Assembly (NCBI RefSeq): GCF_019097595.1
Contig: NC_080718.1
Coordinates: 23,050,157 to 23,114,156 of the forward strand
DNA: 64,000 nucleotides
Direction: 5' to 3'
Source of the DNA: Hemibagrus wyckioides
Taxonomy: Eukaryota; Chordata; Actinopteri; Siluriformes; Bagridae
Positions within the stretch are counted from its first letter, which is position 1; every line of letters begins with the position of its first letter. Both the position numbers and the translations under genes were made by a program. A model generated the notes under the pieces. It saw only the letters and a program-made list of their open reading frames with translations. It had not been told where the DNA came from and ran no database searches. This document shows positions 12,290 to 22,848 of the stretch, one piece after another.

Positions 12290-12595
12290 TGGTAATATTT
12301 TTTTGGTCTTATTAAGTGTGTCGTGTAGTTGCCCAGGCGTTCGTTGATATCCAGCTTCGGCTTTTTTTAGTCAGTTCCTCAAATACTCGGTTATTTCTGA
12401 CTGTACCACCCAGTTTGTCCTGAACAGACTTTTCTGGCCATAACTGTAAAAATAAACCTGTCTTCTCATCACTCCATTTGATGCATTTTCTGTCACAAAT
12501 TGACATTAGTATTTTTTTCACCTCCATCGCGGCATCTACTGTTTGCAACACGCAGGGTTTCTGTGCCTGTAGAAAGCATGTGATATGAGACAATT
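12290..12595 (-). pseudogene. Myb/SANT-like (trihelix) DNA-binding domain fragment
   Basis: The minus-strand frame reads KCIKWSDEKTGLFLQLWPEK, then SVQDKLGGTVRNNRVFEEL and TKKSR, resembling the Myb/SANT-like domain (W-x-D-E, IQ-L-GT-RN, F-E-L) found in trihelix proteins and in the Myb-like accessory gene of Harbinger transposons. After TKKSR the homologous reading shifts frame: GYQRTPGQLHDTLNK is encoded in the other frame. That indicates a frameshift near the A-run at about 12362-12368. A possible acceptor tttctacag lies at its 5' end. I read it as a decayed fragment, not a working exon. Confidence 0.5.
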
Positions 12596-13089
12596 TCTGA
12601 TTGGGTTTCTTTTGCTAAGCATTTAGCCGTAAGATTTTAACACAGTATTTTTTTACATTGACACTACTGTTGCTAATCCTGCTTCAGAGCAGGGTTTCAT
12701 AACCTCAGGTAAAAATCAGTGCTAACCCTGCTACTGTGAAGCGTTCCTCTACCCAGGTTTAAAAGCTAGGTTTAGAACAAAAAAGTCCAAATAGGACGTG
12801 TGTGTGTGTGTGTGTGGTTTTTCCCCATTTTCATTAAATAGTCAACTTTCTGCATACAAATCTGATTGTTTGTAACGTGAGGTCAGAGGCAGGACACCAG
12901 CGTTTTAACTCAGCATGTTATTTATTAAGGGCAAACCAATAATCATCATTATAGTTCCAAGCAGAGCTCAAAGGACAGGATGTCAAAGCTGTCATTAATC
13001 CCCCTCACTGTTTATATTTTGCTTCACAGCTTTGGTCTCTGCGGGGAAGTGTCCAGAATCTGAGAGCTTTTTGGGGAGAGAAAAAAAGA

Positions 13090-13419
13090 AAGGATTTTCT
13101 GGTCTAATGAGTTGAGCCATTTGGTATAAAAAGCCAAAACATACTGTTTAGTGCAAACCAAATAACCAGGTTATGCCATACCTTTAATCAAGCATGGTGG
13201 TGGTAGCATCATGCTCTAGGGTTGATTTTCAGCAGGATGTACTGGGAAGCTTGTTTGCCATCACAAGCAACATAGATGGAGGCAACTTCTTCAGGACAAC
13301 CTGCTATCAGTTCCAGTCAGATATCTGCATTTACAACAAAGATATGTGTTAAAACAGTGCAATGAACCAAAGCACAGTGAATAGCTTGAAATGAATAAAT
13401 GAATGAATGAATGAATTTA

Positions 13420-13458
<39 letters not shown>

Positions 13459-13665
13459 ATACAAAGTTTGTATTTATTTATTTATTGTTTTTGGAATTGC
13501 TGAGCTGAGACTCAGAAAACCTGTGGCATGACCTGAAAATTACTATCCACCAACATAGAGTCAAGTCTGTGGATATATGCAGTGAGGAGTGGAAGAATGC
13601 CAAAATCTCATATCTGTAATTGCTTCGAAAAGGCATTTCACACTGAGGGGGCGAATACTTAGCAA
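13090..13665 (+). mobile_element. Tc1-like element relic, second family
   Basis: Decayed signatures of a Tc1 element: aaggattttctggtctaatg (the W-S-D region), catggtggtggtagcatcat, agactcagaaaacctgtgg, ctgtaattgcttcg and gggggcgaatacttagca. An (AAAT)n run interrupts it. No reading frame survives. Confidence 0.65.
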
Positions 13666-14346
13666 GTAAACAATATGAGATTTTCTAACGAAAGAGAGAT
13701 ATCAGGGTATAAAAAGACAAGCTAATCACAGGCTGTGTCATGAGGGCAAACACTTGGTGGTAGGATGCAAGTGCAGGTCATTAGGAACAGTTCCAAATAT
13801 CAGAACACATTCAGGAAATTACGAAACGAGACTTAACACTTCAACAGACGTAAGGCAAAGAGCAGGGTCAACATAGTCACAGGTCAATCAGGCTAGTGTT
13901 CAAAACCTTTCTGGATGTTCAAAACACTGCTGCTAGATGACTGAAGAATCAGGAAACTAAGAGTCAGGATATAATCAGGCAGATCACAAACATAGCCTGG
14001 AAACAATACAGTCCACAATAGTCTGTTTGGACTCTTATACTGAGGTGTACTGTACGTGCAAAGGACATGCTCAAGACCATTTAGATAATCCTCAAGGCTG
14101 AAAACAGTAGCGCAAATATCATAAGGGATACAAAGAACAGGCACATATATTTTAACAATCACATTAACTTCATCTTAAAAGATTTAACCTTATATATAAA
14201 ACCATCTCATAATCATGGGACAATAGAAATAAAAGAAGAAATTCCACACTAGACAAAACCGAAGTTGAGAATAAAAAAAAAAAAACTAAATCTAATAATT
14301 GATATAATGAAAGAAAATATGATGAGACAAGGAGGAGACAGAACAA

Positions 14347-14377
<31 letters not shown>

Positions 14378-14989
14378 ATACAACAAAAGGAATTTCTGTG
14401 TATGATTAGTGAAAATTCATGACACTGTTCTTATTCAACATGTAAAATGCTTCTACTATGTTGGGAATTACTTCTACTATGTTGGGAATTAGTCGACGTA
14501 ATAACCCAAAACTAATCAATATCCTAACCAATAACCACTGTGCCAATCCCAGGTCTCTTTATGAGTCTCTGTATGAAGCGTGTACTCTTGTAGGCTCGTT
14601 CTCGTCACTTGCATGATAAGTGATAAATATTCCTCCTATTTCTCTGTAAGTTTAGCATTGATTTGCTTTTCTGCGCTTTTATTGGCTCACACTTGGCTGA
14701 GCTTTGTTCTGAGCATCGTTCCTTTTGTATTCTCTCCTCGCTGCCCTTTTCTAGTTTTCTATTACGTTGATAGTTTCGTGCTGCCCAACTATTCATCAGT
14801 TCGTTTCTGCCGTTTTTGCAGATGTTGAGAGGTGAGAGGTGATCGTTTGCGCTCGTTTTAATTCTTTTCATTTGTGGAAAGCTGATTGTTTCGGCTCTGT
14901 GAAGGAGCACTGATTTCATCCACACCTGAGAGGTTTGAGATTGTTTTATTTATTTATTTGTCTCACTCTCAATTCAAGGTAGTTTTTCT

Positions 14990-15210
14990 CTTTCAGATTG
15001 CCATCGTTTCGTTGTGTCAGGACGGTTGAAGCTGATTTGTTAAGAAGAGTGGGTTTTTTTTGTTGTTGTTGCATTCTAGCCCTGCTAAGTTATCCCACTT
15101 GTTTAATTTCACTTTAATTTGTTTCCCTTATGGCATGCAAAGAAGCCAAATGGTTTCCTTGAAAGATTTGAAAATGAGCAAACGACATCTCTAAAGGCTG
15201 TACTGATAAA
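14990..15210 (+). repeat. diverged non-coding duplication, copy 1
   Basis: Blocks shared with 15755-15985 in order: ggttgaagctgatttgttaa, gttgttgcattct, ggcatgcaaagaag, and gagcaaacgacatctctaaa followed by ggctgtactgataaaa. The copies are about 770 bp apart. Confidence 0.65.
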
Positions 15211-15754
15211 ATAATTGTCTCAGCTGTTTATTTTTATTGGAATATGGAGCGTTGCTGCTTAAACGTGTGAAACACACGCTGATGCCGATGAAAATATATT
15301 AATTTAGCACCCAGTGTGTGATTTAAAGGCACTTTGAGTGGGGTTTTGATTGAGTGTATACATTAGTACCACAAAAGAGCATTTATTAAATTTGCAGTAT
15401 TTCAATTTTGCAAGAAAAAAAAAGATTAGTGAACACACAAGAATAAACACAGCGAAGCTTTATGGCTTTATATTTGAGATTCAATATTAATATCATTTAA
15501 ATGAAGGCTTTCATTAACAAACCCCATGTGAACTGGATACAGTCGTGTCTACATTGTTTTATTTAATATTCAAGTCCTATTCCAGACTTTGAACAGTTAT
15601 TTGATATCTCAGCACCTCCAATATGTATGAAATCTCTCAAAATCTTCTATCTATTTGACACTATTTCTGCACTGTGAAGCTATAGCCATTTCATCCATTT
15701 TTTTTTTCTCTGTGCAGAAACACTCCTGACTCTTGCGGTCATTTTTCTCTTTTC

Positions 15755-15985
15755 TGTGCACAGTGGTTGAAGCTGATTAGTAAGAGCAGCATTGTTTGTT
15801 GCATTCTGTCTTTCTAATTGATCCTACTTTAATTTGAATTAATTAGTTAAATTGCTTTCCTTGCTGCATGCAGAAGAAGAAAACGAATGGAGAAAATAAA
15901 AAAAAAAAAGTTCAAGTGAGCATACGTCGTCTGTAAAGGCAGCGCTGATAAAACTAATTACTATCTGCCCACCTTTCTTTTCCAT
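15755..15985 (+). repeat. diverged non-coding duplication, copy 2
   Basis: It matches copy 1 with ggttgaagctgattagtaag, gtttgttgcattct, gctgcatgcagaagaa, and gagcatacgtcgtctgtaaa then ggcagcgctgataaaa. Similarity in scattered blocks with indels suggests an old duplication. Confidence 0.65.
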
Positions 15986-16583
15986 CTGCTATTTAAAAGT
16001 ATGAAAATCGTCTTAACTGGACGTATTGTATGTGATTTAACTTCAGACTGAAGCGAGCCTTATTCTTTATGCCATAAATGTTCTGTAATTAATGTGCTGT
16101 TTAAAGGCCATCTGAATCTCCAAAGGAGGCACAAGTTCTACAGGCTATATTTAGTTCATGAAATGTGAAAGGCGTTTAATCAGACAGCTTTTCCTTGCCG
16201 ACACTGTCCCCCCTTAAGACATGGTGCATGGTTATCCATTAGCCTCTAACTTGTTTCATTAATGAACTCCTTGGCCCATGAAGGTCTTTGAATGTGAAGG
16301 CTTAATGACATCATGTCCCAAATTCATTTGGAAAGGCATTAAAGGCCTGACCTGGCTCCTCCTGCTGTGTCTGATCTTGCCCTTTTAAGTGGTGGGGATG
16401 AGGGGTTTAGGTCCCTGCTCATGGCACACACTTTTCCATCACTGCGCTCTTTTAATATTGGACCGAGATGTACATTCACTGGCTTTGAAGTGCACTTAAT
16501 GCACTTCAAAACCAGGTCAATGTGGTATTTCTTTTCCTTCCAATTTCTGTATCAACTGATGACAGGAATCAAATAAGAATAAT

Positions 16584-16925
16584 GAAGTGCATTTGTAAAA
16601 CGTACATTTAGCCAATGATTTACAAAGCATCATCTCAGAGTCTAAACTACAGAGTCTGCATTTCCAATGAGGGCTTTTTTTTTCTCTCCATACAAAATAT
16701 CATGCAGATATACGGTTAAGAGCTTCTGTAAATGATTCATGCCTAAAAACAAAAATTGCACTTAATGCACTTAAAGAAAATAAAATAAACTTTATTTGAA
16801 AACTGTACATTTAGCCCCTGATTATCAAACATTTTCTCTAAATGCAACTATTAACAGAGTCTACAGGATTGTGGATTTGACATAAGGACTATATGTTTAG
16901 CGTTTTTTTTTCTTTCTTTCTTTTC
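16584..16925 (+). repeat. short tandem duplication, two diverged copies of about 190 bp
   Basis: The first copy has gtacatttagccaatgattt, the second gtacatttagcccctgatta, each followed by cagagtcta and a T-run with tctttc. Both sit about 600 bp before the next clip4 exon. Confidence 0.6.
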
Positions 16926-17315
16926 TCGGTCATACTCGGTCATTAATGTGTTCTGCAAATATTTCTTTACTTTTCTTTTCCCAGTCATCATGAACACATG
17001 AAATCATGTTTGGTCAGTTATTTTCTGGTAGATTGACATGAGTAATTAACGTACGTCCACGGCCATTCCATTCTTCATTGCACAATTCTCAGTGTCATGA
17101 TTATGGTTTCTATTATTTTGCCTTGAGCTGAAATATCTGAATGTGCATGCGTGTGGCTGTTTGTGGGTTATTTTTCTAGATCTGCAAAAAGCCAGGCTCA
17201 TCAATAAAGCTTCTGGATACGTTCTCCACACTTTAACTGAAGCTTCTGAGCTTTACATCATATTTATTATCGTCACCGTTTTTGGCTTCAGTATCATCAC
17301 CTCGTTCTTCCTCAG

Positions 17316-17483
17316 GTGCTCTGTCACGTAGCTGTTCCACATCATCCTCCTCTCTGGACTCCCGACACGTCTCTGTCCTCCAACATCCTATCCCTGCACC
17401 TAGACAGAGACGTCCCCTTCGTCCCCGGCAGGAACGGACACCCCCAAACTCCAGATCTACTCCTCCACCATCCTCGCAGTGTG
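17316..17483 (+). CDS. clip4: clip4 exon: Ser/Pro/Arg-rich linker
   Basis: It encodes a low-complexity linker starting GALSRSCSTSSSSLDSRH and continuing with PAPRQRRPLRPRQERTPP. The acceptor is cttcctcag at 17307-17315 and the donor gtactg at 17484. It is phase 1 at both ends and 168 bases long, so it too is a symmetric cassette. Human CLIP4 has a Ser-rich linker (SSCSSTSSLE) here as I recall. The basic, Ser/Pro-rich composition is typical of the microtubule-binding linkers of CLIP proteins; any phosphorylation control is inference. Confidence 0.88.
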
Positions 17484-17873
17484 GTACTGTCACACACACA
17501 CACACTTGCTTATCTCGCTTCTGGAAAGCAGCTAGGAATGTGTTAGCCATTACAGATAAGGCTCATGAGCATGGAGCATGGCTTATCTACAGCGGTGCAA
17601 AGTGTCCTGAGTAGATTTGTGATTTAGGCACTTACCCACATGAATGGCCCAGATGGATCAGTCCATTTGCATGAGCACAGTGATAATTACTGCTGCCATG
17701 GCGATTATGGTGTTATTGATGTTAGATAATAATGGTTGTCGATAACAGAGAATGCAGATGCTGTTTGACGTCGGTTGAGAGATGATTGCAGTATTAATGA
17801 TGTCTTTTGTTGTGGAGTGAGGACAGTCTGATGATGTGATGGATGAAGATGAGCTCTGGATGTTTGTTTTTAG
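17484..17873. other. clip4 intron, nothing recognised
   Basis: A 390-bp intron with a short CA run near 17493. No other feature was seen. Confidence 0.7.
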
Positions 17874-18011
17874 GCATGGCACGCAGCAGGACTCCGTCTG
17901 CCTGCAGCTCGGTCTCAGATGGTCCCATGTTGCGCTTGGGAGAGCGAGTTCTTGTGATCGGTCAGAGGACAGGAGTGGTCCGATTCTACGGCAAGACCAG
18001 TTTTGCCCCAG
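17874..18011 (+). CDS. clip4: clip4 exon: start of CAP-Gly domain 2
   Basis: It encodes GMARSRTPSACSSVSDGP and then LRLGERVLVIGQRTGVVRFY with GKTSFAPG, the N-terminal half of CAP-Gly 2. The acceptor is tttttag at 17867-17873 and the donor gtaggc at 18012. Both ends are phase 1. The FAPG at the exon end continues directly into IWLGIEL on the next exon, as expected for a CAP-Gly domain. Confidence 0.94.
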
Positions 18012-18084
18012 GTAGGCCTCTCTGACTTGTTCGAGCCTCGGTATATCTTATTTTGCCTCACTTATATACTACGGTCACACACAG

Positions 18085-18245
18085 TGATCACACACCTCTT
18101 CTTCTTCATCTCGGATAATATGATGCAAAAATACTCTACTGTATTTTATACAAAAAATCTCCCTCCAAAATGTTTCATTTTATCAGCAAGAAAAGTGATT
18201 ACTATGGCAACCATCAAGAATAGTACATCAGGAATGCCTACTGAT
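18085..18245 (+). repeat. dispersed repeat pair, copy 2
   Basis: It carries ggataatatgatgcaaaa, ctactgtattttatac, aatgtttcattttatcag and catcaggaatgcctact, in the same order as at 11281-11475. Confidence 0.55.
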
Positions 18246-18304
18246 GGCTTCATAGTACAGCAATTAGAGTCCTGCATTTCTGAACGTAGCTATGTTGTGA
18301 TTTC

Positions 18305-18830
18305 ACAGTGGACAAAATAGACAAAATATCCCAGGGCTGAGAAACGCCTGGATAACCTGCATTTTATTAGGAATGCCTGTACAAACGCTTGCAATAATCC
18401 AAACAATCAATAATGTAGACGCGGCGCTATACATAACTGAACTACTAATCCTGTATGTACATGAGGTTAACACTTAACCGAAAAACAGAATGCTATGAGA
18501 ACAGCAAACTAACCTCCCCAAAATAATGTGAATAAACAATTCCTTCGTGAAAGCATCAATATCTTATGTCTTTTGGAAAATTTTTGTACTATTTAGGTAA
18601 ATATTTTCTCCTTATACACAGTACAATCGATCAGCAAAACACATTTGGTCTTTAAAGTATTGTTCAAGCTGCATGGCTAAATCACTGACCTTAAATCGTG
18701 CCAGGTTCTAAATCATTTCAAATGGACTTTATTTCTGCTTCTCGCGGTCACTGTGCTAAAAATGGACAAAATATCGCAGGGCTGAGGAACAGACGAAGTT
18801 AAAGCCTGGATAACTTTCTTCCTCAGCACT
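18305..18830 (+). repeat. local duplicate blocks around ACAAAATATC-CAGGGCTGAG
   Basis: gacaaaatatcccagggctg with gcctggataacc at about 18308-18357 recurs as gacaaaatatcgcagggctg with gcctggataact at about 18762-18815. Each is preceded by cagtg/cactgtg. The rest between them is not clearly duplicated. Confidence 0.5.
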
Positions 18831-19589
18831 GTGAGATCAAGTTTCACTCCAGCAGGAGGCATGGGCCCCAGTTTAAAGGCACAATTGTAGGTTGAAAGTG
18901 ATTTCAGATGATGGTTATAATTATGGAATCTCTAAAGGGCCAGGGATAGAAATAAGGGTATCACCTGCCTATTAATTGGAGCTATAGAGCTTTTTATACT
19001 TAGAATTTTCACAGTTTTAGATCACATGCCTTTTCGCCTTCTGGCAAAATTATTTGTTTTGACATTGAAATAGGCCATTCATGTGATTCGTGCGAATCCG
19101 AGATGTTTTTAGTGAACATACTCTGACATCTCTTCAGCGGTATTCTGTGGTCCAATCAAAAGTTTCCTGACTTTTTTTTTCCCCACACAACTCTGCCACA
19201 TTTTGAAGACAAAATTGCTTTCATGATTCTTCTTTTTTTTTCGGCCTTATATCATAGCATCTCACACCCACCGTCAACAAGAACGATTCTGTGTGCAGTA
19301 TTAAATAATGCATTGAGAATAACAGGGCTTCAAATAAATATTCATTAAAGTAAGAAATTTGCAAGTAGCTGCAGACTAGTATCTTTCAAAGACACACACA
19401 CACACACAACAAACATTTTCATGGGTCAGGAGTTTGCAAGTTTGTAGATAAATTGGTATTGTTTTCTAGACCAATGAAAGAAAAGGTCACCTAAAGAGAC
19501 ACAGCTGAAGTTTAAAAGTGAAGTTCGTCCCATATTTATACAATGAAAGAGTTCGAGTAATGTGTGTCCAGTCTTATGTGCAAAAAGTG

Positions 19590-19760
19590 TGTCTGGCTCC
19601 AGGTTTTCATTCCTGTCCCATAGGAGCCACACCTAATTCATTTAAAGACCGAGTTGAATTGATTAAGAATCAGATGTTACTCCCGCTTGCTTGGAATGAA
19701 AACCATCAGTCACATTTAGCCGTTTTGTGGATAAGATTGAACACCCCACCCTCACCCGCC
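19590..19760. repeat. fold-back (MITE-like) repeat
   Basis: The inverted arms ggttttcattcc (about 19603) and ggaatgaaaacc (about 19693) flank gaattgattaagaatcag, followed by gttttgtggataagattg, a sequence I associate with a dispersed fish repeat. The class is uncertain. Confidence 0.45.
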
Positions 19761-20207
19761 TTCTCCCCTAGAGCTTGCATTAAACCATGAGAAAGACGTG
19801 ACACCCAAGACCTGTATCTACATTCTGCACAGACTGATGGAACACTACAGTATCACTATCAGCACCAGAACTGGCTCATGTTTATTCCTCTCTTCAGAAA
19901 GTATCGACAGTCCTGTTCTTATATTTTTATTTACTCAAGAGCATATTATTTCATTAATTTATTTATTTATTTAATAGAGTTCTATAAGCTTTCACACATA
20001 CATGCTTTGCTATTAACCCTTTTTACCAGTACACAGAAACTGATGAATTGTTAAACATATAAACAAATGAATTATTTTATCGCCTCAAGTCTGATATATA
20101 AAATGAGCCAGGACTCTGTGCAAGTCATTAACCATCACTGTGGAGTTTGACATGACAAAGAAATGAAATGCTGTACATGGAAACAACAAAACAGGAACAA
20201 ATTCATG

Positions 20208-20450
20208 GTGTGGCTTAAGTGGTTAAGGCTCTGGTTCTGGGTGGTTGACCGGAAGATCAGGGGTTCAAGCCCCAGCACCGCCACTGTTGCCACTGTTGGG
20301 CCCTTGAGCAAGGTCCTTAACCCTTTCTGCGCCAGGAGTGCTGTATCATGGCTTACCCTGCGCTCTGACCCCAACCATCCAAGGATGGGATATGCGAAGA
20401 AAGAATTTCACTGAGCTGTAATGTATATGTGACAAATAAAGGCTATTTCT
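20208..20450 (+). mobile_element. tRNA-derived SINE, full length
   Basis: The head gtggcttaagtggttaaggc and B-box-like ggggttcaagccccagc are followed by ccactgttgggcccttgagc, gctctgaccccaacc and the tail gaaagaatttcactgagctg, tgacaaataaaggct. Other copies lie at 22036-22260 (-), 22380-22848 (+, interrupted) and 45558-45775 (+). Confidence 0.85.
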
Positions 20451-21365
20451 AATTCCATTTTTGACCACTGGTTAAAAAATAAATAAATAAATAAATAAAT
20501 TCTGCACCTTTAAATTTAGTGGAACTTTGTGGAATGTAAGCATGCACAAATTTATCCTGCATGCTCACAAAACTTTTTATGTTCTTGAGTCATCAACATT
20601 ATGCAAGAATCGGTTACAGGTTTGCTGAGCATGGTGTGCCCTAATGAGTAATCGCTAAGACAGGCAAGGAAGCACAGCTGGGCTTTTTGCAGCTGTGAAA
20701 AAAAAATAATGTGCATGAATTTACATAAACCTACGAAAGAAAACAAAGAATTAAAGAAGCTCAAAGGGTCGTCATAGTAATGTTATGTATCTCCTATGTA
20801 CGTTCATGGGGTTGATGGACTGATAAACTGGGCAGCCTGAAAAATCTTGAAGCTATTTCCAGACTGTTAAGATGTAATACTTAATGAAATATTCAAGCTT
20901 CCTCACAGAAGTAAATATCTTGCATTAAGAGACGCAAAATGAGGTAATGTACAGTATATGGTATAAATAAACTGTGCAGTCACAGTTTCCAGCTGAAAAG
21001 TCATTATTTTCTAATAAAAGCATGTCCTGAAGTGTTTTAATCTTCTTATACTGTAGGAATCTTCCAACACTAACTTTTTTACTCAAATAATATATGACAC
21101 ATCATTAGTACACAACTACACTATGCAATATCTCCTCTAGCGATTGTATTTTAGAAGGGTAGTATTGTCTCAGATGGAGCAACATTTTTACAACTAAGTG
21201 GAAAGATAAGCTGCTTCCCAGTTGCTGGAAATTGATGTTAAGTGAATGAAATGCAACATAACTAGCTTGAACTGAATATGATGAATTTTTGTAAATGTTC
21301 AAAAATAAATCACACAACGTGGGTTACTTTAAAAGACATTGGTAAGGTGTCTTGTGCACCAAAGT

Positions 21366-21568
21366 GTCGTCGGCCATCTTCAAAATATTTGCTCACCCAG
21401 CGTCAGTGTCTGGTAGCCCCGCCCTTCTTCTGTTACGCAAGCCTCATTCGGATCATGCTTGCACTAATAGCATAGAATACTGCATGCATATGTGAATTGG
21501 GGTGGCGTAATGTTGTCGTGTGTAATCTTGTGGAATGTCTATTTAAGTTTTTAAGTTTTTAAACAGTA
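21366..21568 (+). repeat. unnamed repeat of about 205 bp, copy 1
   Basis: It shares ordered blocks with 22495-22716: gccatcttcaaaatattt, cagcgtcagtgtctgg, ccccgcccttcttctgttac, tatgtgaattggg and aatcttgtggaatgtctatt. It lies directly before the short Tc1-derived element at 21570. Confidence 0.7.
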
Positions 21569-21569
21569 T

Positions 21570-22024
21570 AAACTACTTTATGGACAAAAGGTTGTGGACA
21601 CCTGACCATCACACCCATATGTGGTTCTTCCCCAAACTATTGCCACAAATTTTAAAGCACACAAAGGTATAGATTTTATTTTTATAGGTTTTATTTTACT
21701 GTAACTAAGCATCGCAAACCTGTTCCAGCATGACAGTGGCACAAAGCAAGCTCCTTGAAAACAGGGTTTGACCAGGATGGAGTTGAAGAACTTGAATATC
21801 CTGACCTCAAGCCCACTGACCACCTTTGAGATGAACGGTACAGACTGCGCTCCAGACCTCCTCACAAATATCAGTCTCTCTCATTCTCACACTCCAAAAT
21901 CTAATAAAAAGCCTCACCATAAGAGTGGAGGTTGTTATAACAGCAAAGGGGACTGCAATGGGGTGTTCACCAAGCACATGGGTCTTATGGCCAGGAGTCC
22001 ACAAATTTTTTTGCCATACAGTTT
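21570..22024 (+). mobile_element. short Tc1-derived element with imperfect terminal repeats
   Basis: The left end is tatggacaaaaggttgtgg and the right end tccacaaatttttttgcca then tacagttta, which pair as imperfect inverted repeats. The interior has the Tc1 C-terminal region in decayed form (cctgttccagcatgacag, gaggttgttataacagcaaa). It lacks a full transposase, so it would be non-autonomous. Confidence 0.75.
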
Positions 22025-22035
22025 ATGAAAAGGTT

Positions 22036-22260
22036 AAGATGAGGCTTTATTTTTGTCACATATACATTACAGCACAGTGAAATTCTTTCTTCACATATTC
22101 CAGCATTGGTGGCTGGGGTCAAAGGGCAGGGTCAGCCATGATACAACTCTCCTGGTGCAGAGAGGGTTAAGGGTGTTTCTCAGGGGCTCAGGAGTTGCAG
22201 CAGGCTTGAACCCAGATCCTTTGAGCAACAACCCAGTGACTAAATCACTTGAGCTACCAC
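22036..22260 (-). mobile_element. tRNA-derived SINE, reverse orientation
   Basis: Read on the minus strand it is the same SINE as at 20208: head at about 22260, tail gtgctgtaatgtatatgtga near 22060. It is somewhat diverged in the middle. Confidence 0.75.
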
Positions 22261-22379
22261 AGTTCAGTTATGAAGACTATAACTTTAAACAGTATAAACG
22301 CAGAACAGCATACTCTATATAGACTATGAGCATTAAAAGATATAAATATTATCAATTCTTATCATTCTAAACTATAAAC

Positions 22380-22848
22380 CTTAAGGCTCTGGGTTCTTAA
22401 TTGGAAAGTCAGGGTTTAATCCCCATAAGCTGCCACTGTTGGGCCCCTGAGCAAGGCCCTCAACCCTCACTGCTGCAGTGCATTGGACTGTACAGCCATC
22501 TTGAAAATATTTTCTCAACCAGCATCAGTGTCTGATGGCCCCGCCCCTCTTCTGTTACGTAAGCATCATTTGGATCATACTCGCACTATTTAAAATATTA
22601 TAGAATAGTGAATATGTATGTGAATTGGGACTCATCTATGCTTTATCTGTTTAGTTATGTATAATCTTGTGGAATGTCTATTAAGCACGTCTATTAAGCA
22701 ACGATGAACAGTATAAAGTACATCATAGGGGAGCTGCATGGTGGCTGACCCTGTGCTCTGACCCCAACTTCCAAATCTGGGAAATGCAAAGAAAGAATTT
22801 CACTGTGCAATACTGTATATGTGACAAAAATAAAGGCTTCTTCTTCTA
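22380..22848 (+). mobile_element. tRNA-derived SINE interrupted by an insertion
   Basis: The 5' part (22380-22494: taaggctctgggttcttaat, ctgccactgttgggcccctg) and 3' part (22728-22848: ggctgaccctgtgctctgac, tgacaaaaataaaggcttc) form one SINE. They are separated by the second copy of the unnamed 205-bp repeat. Confidence 0.75.
22495..22716 (+). repeat. unnamed repeat of about 205 bp, copy 2, inside a SINE
   Basis: It has gccatcttgaaaatatttt, cagcatcagtgtctgatg, ccccgcccctcttctgttac and aatcttgtggaatgtctatt, matching 21366-21568. Because it splits a SINE, it behaves like a mobile sequence or a local conversion or duplication product. Confidence 0.7.

Larger units (their letters stand above)
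8816..17315. other. clip4 intron of 8.5 kb with relics and local duplications
   Basis: It holds an interspersed repeat (9153), a duplicated segment (9497), a Tc1 relic (10329), one half of a dispersed pair (11281), a Myb-like fragment (12312), a second Tc1 relic (13090) and two pairs of diverged non-coding duplications (14990/15760 and 16584/16780). Balanced-composition sequence around 16260-16370, near cattaatgaactccttggcc, could be conserved non-coding DNA but I cannot test that. (AAAT)n runs lie at about 13402-13460 and 14347-14382. Confidence 0.65.

Noticed and set aside
20208..20290. Stand-alone tRNA gene
   Set aside because: It has A- and B-box-like sequence but is the head of a SINE with the family's body and tail, and several copies exist in the window.
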